A DNA stretch of 43,467 nt from Acidimicrobiia bacterium. GTDB lineage: Bacteria; Actinomycetota; Acidimicrobiia; Acidimicrobiales; Aldehydirespiratoraceae. The notes beneath the pieces are model-generated. The model had not been told where the DNA came from, made no database searches, and saw only the letters and a list, made by a program, of their open reading frames with translations. A program made the position numbers and the translations under genes. Below are positions 33,996 through 41,777 of this stretch, in pieces (the stretch's first letter is position 1; every line of letters begins with the position of its first letter). The stretch is from the NCBI GenBank assembly GCA_022828135.1, contig JAJEJB010000023.1, positions 1-43,467 of the forward strand. The letters are read 5' to 3'.

Positions 33996-34084
33996 GGCGG
34001 AGAGTATGGGATTCGAACCCATGGTGACCCGGAGGCCACAACGGCTTTCGAGGCCGCCCCATTCGTCCGCTCTGGCAACTCTCC
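33995..34084 (-). tRNA. tRNA-Ser (anticodon CGA)
   Basis: On the minus strand GGAGAGT and ACTCTCC form the acceptor stem. The sequence has a class II long variable arm (GTTGTGGCCTCCGGGTCAC region) and TTCGAATC in the T-loop. The anticodon loop is CT-CGA-AA on a GGCC/GGCC-type stem. CCA is encoded, overlapping by one base the start codon of the next gene. Confidence 0.95.
33996..34008. repeat. 13-bp direct repeat, tRNA-side copy
   Basis: GGCGGAGAGTATG here contains, on the minus strand, the last T-stem bases, the 3' acceptor strand, the discriminator and CC of tRNA-Ser(CGA). It is the partner of the copy at 32830-32842. Confidence 0.6.
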
Positions 34085-34106
34085 GCCGCAGAGGCTACCG
34101 GCGGCC

Positions 34107-34571
34107 CTACGGGTCGACTTCGGAGCCTCGCAGGTCTGAGAAGAACTCCTGCAGCAGGGCGGCGCACTCGCCGGCCCGCACGCCTGGCACCACCTCGAAC
34201 TCGTGGTTGAGCCGGGGGTCGGCGCCCAGGTTGTAGAGCGAGCCGAGGGCGCCGGCCTTCGGGTCGTCAGCGCCGTAGACGACCCTGCCCACCCGGGCCT
34301 GCTGCAGCGCGCCCGCGCACATGGGGCACGGCTCCAGCGTCACGGCCACCGTGGAGCCGTCCAGGCGCCAGCCGCCGAGGCGGGCCGCGGCGTCCCGCAG
34401 GGCCAGCATCTCGGCATGAGCGGTGGGATCGCCGGCGCGCTCCCGCTGGTTGTGGCCGCGGGCGACCACCTCACCGTCGTGCCACACCACTGCGCCCACC
34501 GGCACGTCGCCATGAGCCGGTGCCAACCGAGCCTCGGCCAGAGCCGACTCCATCAGCTCGGCGTCTGTCAC
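34107..34571 (-). CDS. tadA: tRNA-specific adenosine deaminase
   Basis: 154 residues from the GTG at 34571. The zinc site is HAE (His52, Glu54) plus PCPMC (Cys82, Cys85), and ALGSLYNLGADPRLNH is the C-terminal TadA block. TadA changes A34 to inosine in tRNA-Arg(ACG), so it is essential in most bacteria. The length is usual. It stands between tRNA-Ser(CGA), 22 bases downstream, and the aminotransferase gene, 28 bases upstream, on the same strand. Confidence 0.94.
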   Translation of the reverse strand: MTDAELMESALAEARLAPAHGDVPVGAVVWHDGEVVARGHNQRERAGDPTAHAEMLALRDAAARLGGWRLDGSTVAVTLEPCPMCAGALQQARVGRVVYGADDPKAGALGSLYNLGADPRLNHEFEVVPGVRAGECAALLQEFFSDLRGSEVDP

Positions 34572-34599
34572 GATGCTGCCGAGACGTGCGAGGTCGGGG

Positions 34600-35445
34600 T
34601 CACGGGTCGATGTCGTTGGCCATCAGATCGGCCATCAGCGCGGCCGCGGCCGCCGTCAGAGGGCCGTCCACGACCGGCAGTTCGGTGCCGTCGATGCGGG
34701 CGATCGACTGGACCGCCCGGGTGGAGGAGGCCAGGAAGGCCTCCGGAACGCGGCGAAGTCCCTCCACGCGCAGATGGGTCTCGGCCACGTCGAGCCGCTC
34801 CAGCAGCAGCCCCCGGGTGACCCCGGCCAGGCAGCCGGTGTCCAGCGGCGGTGTGTGCAGCCGCGCCCCGTCGGACCAGAAGATGTTCGAGCCGGTGCCC
34901 TCGCTGACACGGCCCCGGGTGTCGGCGAAGATCGCCTCCGACGCGCCCCGCTCACGGACCACGTCGAGGGCCAGCACGTTCTCGGCATAGGAGGTCGTCT
35001 TGACGCCGGCCATGGCGCCCCGCTCGTTGCGGGGGAAGGGCACGATCGAGACCGCGGTGCCGGGCGGGTAGTCGGGCGGCCGGTTGCCGGCGATCACGAT
35101 GGCCGAGCCCCTCGCCCCGCTGCGCCCGGATCCCAGCGGACCTCCACCGCTGGTCGCCGTGACCCGCACGATTCCGGCCTCGGGCGCGGCGGCGAGGCAC
35201 TGGGCGATGGCGGCCCGCAAGTCGCCGTCGCTGTAGGGGCACTCGAAGCGCAGCGCTCGGGCCGAGCGGCGCAGACGCTCAAGATGCCGGCGCACCGCGA
35301 AGGCGGCCGCCTCGGCGCCGTTGCGCACCACCAGCAGCGTCTCGAACACGCCGTCGCCCACGATCACGCCGTGGTCGTCGGCCCGCAGGTGCGGGTGGTC
35401 GGGATCGACCATGCGTCCGTTCACCCAGACGGCCTGCGCGCTCAC
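34600..35445 (-). CDS. Class IV aminotransferase (BCAT / aminodeoxychorismate lyase type)
   Basis: 281 residues. The PLP lysine is Lys149 in GVKTTSYAENV. The phosphate-cup glutamate follows in VSEGTGSNIFW, and the N-terminal VWVNGRMV...DHGVIVGDGVFETL is typical of fold type IV. It could be aminodeoxychorismate lyase (PabC, folate synthesis), D-amino-acid or branched-chain aminotransferase. Its short length and the absence of ilv neighbours favour PabC slightly, but no pabB is seen. The GTG at 35445 has TAGGTT seven bases before it. Confidence 0.88.
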   Translation of the reverse strand: MSAQAVWVNGRMVDPDHPHLRADDHGVIVGDGVFETLLVVRNGAEAAAFAVRRHLERLRRSARALRFECPYSDGDLRAAIAQCLAAAPEAGIVRVTATSGGGPLGSGRSGARGSAIVIAGNRPPDYPPGTAVSIVPFPRNERGAMAGVKTTSYAENVLALDVVRERGASEAIFADTRGRVSEGTGSNIFWSDGARLHTPPLDTGCLAGVTRGLLLERLDVAETHLRVEGLRRVPEAFLASSTRAVQSIARIDGTELPVVDGPLTAAAAALMADLMANDIDP

Positions 35446-35452
35446 GGCCCCG

Positions 35453-35458
35453 AACCTA
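35453..35458 (-). promoter_or_regulatory. Putative -10 (TAGGTT) of the aminotransferase-tadA unit
   Basis: On the minus strand TAGGTT ends 7 bases before the GTG at 35445, giving a leaderless geometry. Confidence 0.4.
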
Positions 35459-35532
35459 CCGGAGCGAGCGAGATCGGGGTCCCCGGCTTCGCGGTTCGGA
35501 AGAAATCTCGGAAATCTGCAGCGCCGGGCGGC

Positions 35533-35538
35533 GATAAT
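35533..35538 (+). promoter_or_regulatory. Putative -10 (GATAAT) of the DM13 gene
   Basis: GATAAT, the closest match to the TATAAT consensus in this window, ends 5 bases before the GTG at 35544 and 8 before an ATG at 35547. Transcription would start at or beside the start codon. Confidence 0.45.
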
Positions 35539-35543
35539 TTGGA

Positions 35544-36365
35544 GTGATGAGATCCTGGATCCGACGGCACTGGCGCTGGGCGCTCCCGGCAGGGGTGGTA
35601 CTGGCGGGGGTGGGAGCCTGGCTGGTGTTCGGCTTCTTCGCCTTCCAGACGTACTTCCAAGACGACGAGGTGGACGAGGCGCTCCCGTTCTTCACCGCCG
35701 GCCCCGCCCCGTCGGGCATTGCGGGCGACGAGACGACCACCGAGATGGCCAAGGCCATGAACGACGCCATGGCGGAAGACGACATGCCCATGGTCGACGA
35801 GGTCGACGAGCCCATGCCCGACATGCCCGGACCGGCGACGTCGGAGGATGGCGATGGCGAGTCGGCCCAGTCCGGCGATGAGGCCCAGTCCGAGATCCCC
35901 AAGCCTGGCGTCCCCGAGCCCGAGGGCGAGGAAGCCCCTGCCGCCGACGCAACCGAGCCCACCGAGACGCAGCCCACCGAGACGCAGCCCACCGAGACCC
36001 AGCCTGAGCCGGCCGAACCTCAGATCATCGTGGAGGCGTCCGGGTCGTTCATCGACCGCTCGCATCCCACCGAGGGCAGCGCCCTGGTGCTCGGCGACGG
36101 CAGCGGCCAGCGGTTCCTGCGGTTCGAGGACTTCCGCACCGACAACGGCCCCGACCTGAACGTGTACCTGTCGTCCGCCCCGACCGACGCGCCCGCCGGC
36201 CAGTTCGACGACGACTTCGTCGACCTCGGCGACCTCAAGGGCAACGTCGGCTCGCAGAACTACGAGATCCCCGTAGGGCTCGACCTGGATCACTACTCCA
36301 CGGTGGCGATCTGGTGCGTGCGCTTCGGCGTGATCTTCGGAGCGGCCGAACTTACGGCTGCGTGA
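35544..36365 (+). CDS. Membrane-anchored DM13-domain protein
   Basis: 273 residues counted from the GTG at 35544; an ATG at 35547 is equally possible. One transmembrane helix (about 14-36, LPAGVVLAGVGAWLVFGFFAF) follows an Arg/Trp-rich start, so the rest should face outside. Residues ~45-155 are an acidic, Met/Pro/Glu-rich linker with three PTETQ repeats. The C-terminal ~105 residues are a DM13 domain: GSFIDRSHPTEGSALVLGDG, FRTDNGPDLNVYLSS, LGDLKGNVGSQNYEIP and the diagnostic IWCVRFGVIFGAAEL with its conserved Cys. DM13 is thought to bind a redox cofactor or heme-like ligand, but its role in bacteria is not settled. Its end overlaps the convergent propeller-like gene by 14 bases. Confidence 0.85.
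   Translation: MMRSWIRRHWRWALPAGVVLAGVGAWLVFGFFAFQTYFQDDEVDEALPFFTAGPAPSGIAGDETTTEMAKAMNDAMAEDDMPMVDEVDEPMPDMPGPATSEDGDGESAQSGDEAQSEIPKPGVPEPEGEEAPAADATEPTETQPTETQPTETQPEPAEPQIIVEASGSFIDRSHPTEGSALVLGDGSGQRFLRFEDFRTDNGPDLNVYLSSAPTDAPAGQFDDDFVDLGDLKGNVGSQNYEIPVGLDLDHYSTVAIWCVRFGVIFGAAELTAA
35958..36002 (+). repeat. 15-bp tandem repeat (x3) encoding PTETQ
   Basis: Three in-frame copies of CCCACCGAGACGCAG (the third has one change) lie in the linker of the DM13 protein. A tract like this may vary in copy number between strains. Confidence 0.9.
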
Positions 36366-37533
36366 CGGTCGCGTCGAGCAGGAACGACGACCCCGGCGAG
36401 GGGTCTGCTCCCAGCCCGGCCAGCTCCACCGCGAACCAGTCCTGGCCCCCTTCGGACGGCTCGAGCCGGGCGACCACCAGCGTCGGCGTGCGGTCGGAGG
36501 TCAGCCAGGCCACCGAGGAGGAGTCGTCGGACCAGAGCGGCCGGCTGTAGCCGCCCCCGTCGAGCAGGCGCAGCTGCCCGGTCTGCCGGTCGAAGAGCCA
36601 CGCCGGGCTGGTGTCGTTGAGCAGCCAGCGACTGTCGGGCGAGATGGAGATGCCGGACAGCTCGGCCACGAAGTCCTCGGGCAGTTCGGTAGCCCGGTCG
36701 GTGGCGGCGTCCACGGCCACCACCGTGCACGAGAGCTGCTCGTCGCAGCGCTGCTCCACCCGCACCCGGTCGCTGGCGGCCAGGAGCCGGTGCTCGCTCA
36801 CGACCTCGAAACCAGCGAAGGTCGGGCGGTAGGTCCTGCCCACCGGGGGAGTCACCAGAACGCCGGCGTTGCGGACCACCACCACCTCGGAGCCCGGAGG
36901 CGCGTACAGCTCGCCGGTGAGGACGCCGTAGTCCTGCCAGGCATTCATCCGGATGGCGCCTCCGGGCCCGTCGGGCCGGCTGACCACCCAGAAGTCGACG
37001 AGCGGATGGGTCGCGGGCGCCACCTCCGCGCCGGAAGCGACGAGCACTGCACTCGGCGCACCGTCTGCCCGGGACAGGGCCACCGTGCGCTTGCCGTCGG
37101 TGAGCAGTTCCATACCGGCGAGTTCGAGGACCGACCCGAACGGCTCGATGGGCACTCGTCGCACGGCTCCCGTTGCCAGGTCGACCCACGCCACATGGTT
37201 GCCGCTCAGGTACGTCAGCCGGCCCTCCAGATCGCTGAACGGCTCGGCCGGAGCGGGGTCCTGGGGCAGTTCGCCGTCGGAGACGACGTCGGTGACGGCT
37301 TCGGCCTCTCGCAGGGTGGTGGTCGTGGTCGGTGCCTCGAAGAGGTCCTCGTCCACCGGGTCGGCGTCGCGACCTTCGAGGTCGGGACTGTCGTCGCTGG
37401 TGAGGCTGAGCAGCCAGAGCACGGCGACCAGGGCGACCAGCACGCCGATGAGGCCCGAGGCGGCCCGCCACGACCGTTCGTGTTCGCCGCGGTCCGGTTG
37501 GTCGTCGCGGCTGTCATCCGGGGCCGCGTCCAT
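36352..37533 (-). CDS. Membrane-anchored propeller-like protein of unknown function
   Basis: 393 residues, with no family firmly recognised. The cytoplasmic start is polar (DDSRDDQPDRGEHERSW). A single transmembrane helix (about 27-47, GLIGVLVALVAVLWLLSL) leads to an Asp/Thr-rich stretch with TTTTT. About 300 extracellular residues then show repeated short strands of the type LTYLSGNHVAWVDLATGAV, AWLFDRQTGQLRLLDGGG and SVAWLTSDRTPTLVVARLE. These look like blades of a WD40/TolB-like beta-propeller. The ATG at 37533 has TAGCCT six bases upstream, inside the end of xylB. It converges on the DM13 gene with a 14-base overlap. A sensing or scaffold role outside the cell is only a guess. Confidence 0.75.
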   Translation of the reverse strand: MDAAPDDSRDDQPDRGEHERSWRAASGLIGVLVALVAVLWLLSLTSDDSPDLEGRDADPVDEDLFEAPTTTTTLREAEAVTDVVSDGELPQDPAPAEPFSDLEGRLTYLSGNHVAWVDLATGAVRRVPIEPFGSVLELAGMELLTDGKRTVALSRADGAPSAVLVASGAEVAPATHPLVDFWVVSRPDGPGGAIRMNAWQDYGVLTGELYAPPGSEVVVVRNAGVLVTPPVGRTYRPTFAGFEVVSEHRLLAASDRVRVEQRCDEQLSCTVVAVDAATDRATELPEDFVAELSGISISPDSRWLLNDTSPAWLFDRQTGQLRLLDGGGYSRPLWSDDSSSVAWLTSDRTPTLVVARLEPSEGGQDWFAVELAGLGADPSPGSSFLLDATVTQP

Positions 37534-37539
37534 GCTGCG

Positions 37540-37545
37540 AGGCTA
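37540..37545 (-). promoter_or_regulatory. Putative -10 (TAGCCT) of the propeller-like gene
   Basis: On the minus strand TAGCCT ends 6 bases before the ATG at 37533 and overlaps the stop codon region of xylB. Confidence 0.38.
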
Positions 37546-39021
37546 CGGGTTCGGTGCAGCCGGCAGGGGTGGCTCCGCCGGGAAGAGCCTGTCGCGGGCA
37601 TCGCGGTATCGGGCCCGTAGGGCTCCATGGCCGGTCGGAAGCTCGGGCTCGAATGGGTCGCCCTTCCCGAGCGCCCAACGCCGGGCGATCTCGTCGGCAG
37701 GCTCGGCCGCGAGAATGGCCGCGGCCTGGGCGGCCGCGCCGCTGGCGACCAGTTGCTTGTCGTGGGGCACGACGATGACGCGGCCGGTCAGATCGGCGAC
37801 CCGCCGCCGGTAGGCGGGCGACTGGGACCCGCCGCCGATCAGGAACGTCCTGCCGCCGGTGTCCACCCCGTGGGCGTGGAGGACGTCGATGCCCTCGAGC
37901 AGGCCGCAGACCACCCCGTCGAAGGCCGACAGCGCCAGCTGCTCGCGGGTCGTGTCGCTCCGGAGCCCGGCCCAGTATCCGGTCGCGCCGGGCAGGTTCG
38001 GCGTGCGCTCCCCGTCGAAGTAGGGCACCAGCACCGGACCGAGGTCCTCACCGACGCCGGCCAGGGCCAACTCCGAGAGCAGCTCGGGAGCGACTCCGAG
38101 CCAGCCGGCCACCGCGTCGGTCACCTTGGCCGCGTTGACGGTGCAGACCAGCGGCAGGAAGTTGCCGGTGGCGTCGGCGAATCCCGCGACCGCGCCGGTG
38201 CTGTCGCTCGTCGGCGTGCCGCTGGTGGCGTAGACGGTTCCGGATGTGCCGATCGAGATGGCGATGTCGCTGGGGCGGAGCCCGAGCCCGAGCGCGGCCG
38301 CCATGTTGTCGCCGCTGCCCGGTCCGACGACCGCGCCGGGTTCGAGCCCCAACTCGGCGGCCACCGCCGGTGTGACGGTGCCGGCCGGTTCGTCGTGCCT
38401 CAGGACCCGGGGCAGCCTCGCCAGCCAGGCGCCGGGCTCGTCGACTGCCTGCCCGAGCAGCTCCGACCGGTACTCGTCGCCCGATGGATCGAACCATCCG
38501 GTCCCAGAGGCGTCGCCGCGGTCGGTGACGTGCTCGCCGGTGAGGCGCCAGGTGAGGTAGTCGTGGGGCAGCATGATCTTGTCGACCGCCGCGGCCAGGT
38601 CGCGCTCGTGCTCGAGGAACCAGGCCAGCTTGGTGATGGTGAACGAGGCGACCGGCACCGATCCGCAGGCCGCGGCCCACCAGTCCGCTCCGGCCGCCGC
38701 GACGAGCCGCTCGGACTGCTCCGCTGACGTCAGGTCGTTCCAGAGCTTGGCCGGGCGGACAACCTCATCACCGGACATGAGGACGAGACCATGCTGCTGG
38801 GCGCCCACGCTGATGGCTCCGATTTGGGCGGTGTGCTCAGCCAGTTGCCCGAAGCAGTCGGCGAGGGCGCTCCACCAGGCGGCGGGGTCCTGTTCGCTCA
38901 CCGGAGGGCTCGTCGCCGGGTGGGGCGAAGTCGCGGCGGCCACGAGCCCTCCGGAATCGGCGTCGCGCAAGACGACCTTCGTCGCCTGGGTGGAGGAGTC
39001 AACGCCGGCCACGAGGATCAT
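37543..39021 (-). CDS. xylB: Xylulokinase (FGGY carbohydrate kinase)
   Basis: 492 residues, as usual for XylB. The opening AGVDSSTQATKVVLRDADSG is the phosphate-1 motif. ISVGAQQHGLVLMSG and AKLWNDLTS contain the xylulokinase-type substrate region. GSGDNMAAALGLG, ISIGTSGTVYAT (phosphate 2) and LIGGGSQSPAYRRRVADL (adenosine motif) complete the FGGY set. It phosphorylates D-xylulose, or a related ketose, at C5. No xylose isomerase or transporter lies nearby. The ATG at 39021 has GGGAG about 9 bases upstream. The substrate is likely but not certain. Confidence 0.88.
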   Translation of the reverse strand: MILVAGVDSSTQATKVVLRDADSGGLVAAATSPHPATSPPVSEQDPAAWWSALADCFGQLAEHTAQIGAISVGAQQHGLVLMSGDEVVRPAKLWNDLTSAEQSERLVAAAGADWWAAACGSVPVASFTITKLAWFLEHERDLAAAVDKIMLPHDYLTWRLTGEHVTDRGDASGTGWFDPSGDEYRSELLGQAVDEPGAWLARLPRVLRHDEPAGTVTPAVAAELGLEPGAVVGPGSGDNMAAALGLGLRPSDIAISIGTSGTVYATSGTPTSDSTGAVAGFADATGNFLPLVCTVNAAKVTDAVAGWLGVAPELLSELALAGVGEDLGPVLVPYFDGERTPNLPGATGYWAGLRSDTTREQLALSAFDGVVCGLLEGIDVLHAHGVDTGGRTFLIGGGSQSPAYRRRVADLTGRVIVVPHDKQLVASGAAAQAAAILAAEPADEIARRWALGKGDPFEPELPTGHGALRARYRDARDRLFPAEPPLPAAPNP

Positions 39022-39124
39022 GGCCGCGAGTCTCCCACGACGATGCCGCGTAGTCGCCGCGGTGGAGTTCGGCTCAGACCTACGTGTTTCCTCGGCTCGG
39101 GGCCAAGCGTGTAGAACATCGGGT

Positions 39125-39985
39125 GTGAGCGATCATGTCCCCGTTGGCGGGGTTCCTCCCATCGATGACTACGGGTCGTTGCTGGCGGGGCGGGTGGCGG
39201 TCGTGACCGGCGGCGGCGACGGCATCGGCGGGGCGGTAAGCAGGCTGTTCGCGGCCCACGGGGCCCACGTGGAGGTAGCCGAGATCGACGAGGCCCGCGG
39301 CGAGCAGGTGCTGGCCGACATCGGCGCGGCCGGCGGCAGTGCCCGTCTGCAGGTGGTGGACGTGCGCGACCCCGACGACGTCGAGCGGCTGCGGGCCCGG
39401 GTGCTCGACCACTGGGGCCGGGTGGACGTGCTGGTCAACAACGTGGGCGACTACCGGCCGCTGGTCCGCTTCCACCTGTCGTCGCCGGAGTCCTGGCAGG
39501 CGATGTACGACGTGAACCTGCACCACATGCTGCTGGTGACCCGAGCCATGCTGCCGGCGATGATCGACGGCGGGGGCGGCTCGATCGTCAACGTCCACTC
39601 GGTGGAGGGCATGCGGGGATTCCCCGGCGAGCCGGTGTACGCGGCCATGAAGGCGGCCGCCGCGCATTTCACCACCTCGCTGGCCGCCGGCTACGGCCGT
39701 TTCGGCATCAGGGCAAACGGCATCGGCCCCGACCTCACCCAGACCCCCCAGGTGGACTACCTGACCGGCTTCGAGGACCACGAGCACCTCTGGGAGGCGT
39801 GGGTGCCCGTCGGACGGGTGGGCCGTCCCGAGGACCAGGCCCGGGTGGCGCTGTTCCTGGCCAGCGACCTGTCGTCGTTCGTCACCGGCGCCAACATCCC
39901 GGTCGACGGTGGCACGCTCGCCGGCAGCGGCTGGTTCTACTCACCCCAGGCAGGCCGCTTCATCAACCGCCCCACAGGCCTGTAG
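39125..39985 (+). CDS. Short-chain dehydrogenase/reductase (SDR)
   Basis: 286 residues from the GTG at 39125. The cofactor motif TGGGDGIG is at 28-35, NNVG at ~105-108, and the catalytic Ser159, Tyr172 and Lys176 (YAAMK) follow; the terminal PVDGGTLAGSGW block is normal for classical SDRs. After the Rossmann beta-2 strand the residues VAEIDEARG favour NAD. It would act on an alcohol or ketone of unknown identity. The hexamer TAGAAC seven bases upstream resembles the other leaderless starts. A long open frame reaching back to 38573 lies antisense to xylB and was not used. Confidence 0.9.
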   Translation: MSDHVPVGGVPPIDDYGSLLAGRVAVVTGGGDGIGGAVSRLFAAHGAHVEVAEIDEARGEQVLADIGAAGGSARLQVVDVRDPDDVERLRARVLDHWGRVDVLVNNVGDYRPLVRFHLSSPESWQAMYDVNLHHMLLVTRAMLPAMIDGGGGSIVNVHSVEGMRGFPGEPVYAAMKAAAAHFTTSLAAGYGRFGIRANGIGPDLTQTPQVDYLTGFEDHEHLWEAWVPVGRVGRPEDQARVALFLASDLSSFVTGANIPVDGGTLAGSGWFYSPQAGRFINRPTGL

Positions 39986-39998
39986 GCATCAAGAAAGC

Positions 39999-41273
39999 TC
40001 AGGGGCCGAGCAGTGCGGCGGGCACGACCGCGATGCCGTCGCGGTCGCGGTAGGCGTGGCGGCCGGTGGTGACGATCGTCGCGTCGGCGAGGTCGTCCCC
40101 CAGCCGGTCGGCGAGCCATCGCAGATGGGCTGTGTCTTCGCGGTTGGGGGTGGTCGCCAGCTTGACCTCGATGGCGAGCAGGCGCCGGTCCTTCTCGACG
40201 ATCAGGTCGATCTCTCGGTCGTCGTTCCAGGTTCGCAGATGCCCCGCTGAAGCTCCGGCCGCCTGGGCGTAGACCCGCACGTCCAGGGTGACCAGCGACT
40301 CGAACAGCGCCCCAACCAGCGGCCCCGCGCCAAGCCCTCTGGGCGTGGCCGGGCTGCCGCTCACCAGTCCCGAGGCGGTCGCGCCGACCAAGCGGGCTGC
40401 CAGGGCGGGGTCGGCCAGATGGTGCTTGGGGCCGCGCTTGAGCCGGCTCAGGGGGTTGCCCAGCGGCCACCATGCCGGCAGAGGGTCGACCAGCCACATC
40501 GCCTCGAGCAGGTCGCGGTAGACGGTGGTGGTGGTCTTGGCCGGCTTGGCGGACTCGCCGCCGGTGGCCGCGTCCCTGATCGTCTCGTAGCTGGTCGCGG
40601 TGGAGGTGGCTGCCGCGTAGGCCGTCAGCCAGCGCCGTACGAGCCCAGGACGCCTCACCCGGTGTCCCATCAACAACAGATCGTGGTCGGTGACCCGGTC
40701 CAGGTAGCCGTCGAGCAGGTTGGGCCGCACCGCAGAGTTCGCTGAACGCATGCCTGGGAACCCCGAGGCTGCGATCTCGCTGGCGTAGTGGTCCAGCGTC
40801 GTGTCGGTCTCGCCGCCGATGTCGGGACGGCCGCCTGCGAGCAGCTGTGCCAGGCTCACCGAAGGAGACGCCGCGCCCCGCTCGAACATGCTCATCGGCC
40901 TCATCCGCAGAGTCACGATGCGACCGGCGCCCGAATGAGTGGGCGCAGTCTGCGGCGACGCCGACCCGGCCAGCACAAAGGTTCCCGGCCCGGCGCCCCG
41001 GTCCACCGCCCGCCGCACGAGGTCCCACGACGGCGGGTACCGCTGCCATTCATCTATGAAGATCGGCGCATCGCCCCGCACAAGCCTGCCCGGGTCGGCC
41101 TCCACCAGCGCCATAGTCTCCGGATCATCCAGGTCGTGGATCGTGCAGGCCCGCCGCAAAGCGGTCGAGGTCTTGCCCACGGCGCGTGGACCCTCAATGC
41201 ACACAGCCGGGAGCCCGCCCAGGAGCCGGTCGAACTGATCATCCACGATTCGAGGCTGGTACGGCTGGTCCAC
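39999..41273 (-). CDS. AAA-type ATPase with DUF4143-like C-terminus
   Basis: 424 residues from the GTG at 41273. Walker A is GPRAVGKTST at 28-37 and Walker B PIFIDEWQ, with Asp74-Glu75. The sensor-like region FVLAGSASPQ follows, and the C-terminal part has FESLVTLDVRVYA...DREIDLIVEKDRRLLAIEVKLA, an endonuclease-like D-(x)-E-x-K pattern. Proteins of this kind are common in actinobacteria, occur as singletons, and have no settled function. Proposals include toxin-like, mobile or defence roles. Its upstream region (41285-41321) is unusually AT-rich and holds two direct repeats, unlike neighbouring DNA, which hints at recent acquisition. Confidence 0.85.
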   Translation of the reverse strand: MDQPYQPRIVDDQFDRLLGGLPAVCIEGPRAVGKTSTALRRACTIHDLDDPETMALVEADPGRLVRGDAPIFIDEWQRYPPSWDLVRRAVDRGAGPGTFVLAGSASPQTAPTHSGAGRIVTLRMRPMSMFERGAASPSVSLAQLLAGGRPDIGGETDTTLDHYASEIAASGFPGMRSANSAVRPNLLDGYLDRVTDHDLLLMGHRVRRPGLVRRWLTAYAAATSTATSYETIRDAATGGESAKPAKTTTTVYRDLLEAMWLVDPLPAWWPLGNPLSRLKRGPKHHLADPALAARLVGATASGLVSGSPATPRGLGAGPLVGALFESLVTLDVRVYAQAAGASAGHLRTWNDDREIDLIVEKDRRLLAIEVKLATTPNREDTAHLRWLADRLGDDLADATIVTTGRHAYRDRDGIAVVPAALLGP

Positions 41274-41281
41274 GACTTCCT

Positions 41282-41321
41282 ACGCTACTATTTCTCAGCT
41301 TGCAACACTACTAATTCTCAG
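41282..41321 (-). promoter_or_regulatory. Putative promoter with two 14-bp direct repeats before the ATPase gene
   Basis: On the plus strand CTACTATTTCTCAG (41285-41298) and CTACTAATTCTCAG (41308-41321) differ at one base and are spaced 23 bases apart. On the minus strand TAGCGT (41282-41287) stands 8 bases before the GTG at 41273 and overlaps the first repeat, and AGGAAG may serve as ribosome site. The arrangement fits an operator for self-regulation. Confidence 0.4.
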
Positions 41322-41399
41322 ACTCCTAAGGTTCCAATCCCAACAAGCTCTGCATGCGATTGCCCCAACCCACCCACACGGCGCGACTGGATACGAGCG

Positions 41400-41484
41400 C
41401 GGAGGGTATGGGATTTGAACCCATGGAGGCTCTCGCCTCACACGCTTTCCAAGCGTGCCCATTCGGCCGCTCTGGCAACCCTCC
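41400..41484 (-). tRNA. tRNA-Ser (anticodon GGA)
   Basis: On the minus strand GGAGGGT pairs with ACCCTCC. The long variable arm (GTGAGGCGAGAGCCTC) is of class II, the T-loop is TTCAAAT, and the anticodon loop TT-GGA-AA sits on a CACGC/GCGTG stem. The discriminator is G and CCA is not encoded. Confidence 0.95.
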
Positions 41485-41588
41485 CCGTTCCCGTGCAATG
41501 GAGTCGAGACCACCGAGTCCCAACTCCGGGCTGCGGGTCCGGACCCGTGAGGGTATCGTGAGCGGCGTCAGCGCCCGCTTCGGGGTGT

Positions 41589-41690
41589 GACGGCCGGGTC
41601 CTGTGCAACGGACGCCTGTGAACCGGGTCAGGGCCGGAAGGCAGCAGCTCTCAGCAGTACCGCCCGGGTGCCGCAGACAGCCTGGCCGTC
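41589..41690 (+). ncRNA. ffs: Signal recognition particle 4.5S RNA
   Basis: About 102 bases. The ends GACGGCC...GGCCGTC form the closing stem. The hairpin carries the conserved symmetric/asymmetric loop motif GTCAGGGCCGGAAGGCAGCAGC, the Ffh-binding site. The small bacterial form has no Alu domain. A location between tRNA-Ser and dnaX is common in actinobacteria. The precise ends are estimated from the stem. Confidence 0.95.
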
Positions 41691-41763
41691 ACTCCCGGGA
41701 GCGGGCGCCGGCGCGGGAGGGGGATTGCCTGCGATCTTGACCGCGGCCGTCATAGTCCACGTC

Positions 41764-41769
41764 TAGAGT
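41764..41769 (+). promoter_or_regulatory. Putative -10 (TAGAGT) of dnaX
   Basis: TAGAGT ends 8 bases before the GTG at 41778. TTGACC (41737-41742) is a possible -35, though at 21-base spacing. No ribosome site is seen, so dnaX may be leaderless. Confidence 0.4.
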
Positions 41770-41777
41770 CGTCCCCG

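Noticed and set aside
33996..34022. Upstream start for the serine hydrolase
   Set aside because: It would begin inside the tRNA-Ser gene; the ATG at 33995 is the first start outside the tRNA body.
41400..41560. Insertion of the DUF4143-type ATPase gene at tRNA-Ser(GGA)
   Set aside because: I found no second copy of this tRNA's 3' end near the other side of the ATPase gene (39986-39998); a short GAGGGTAT match at about 41549 is too short to mean anything.
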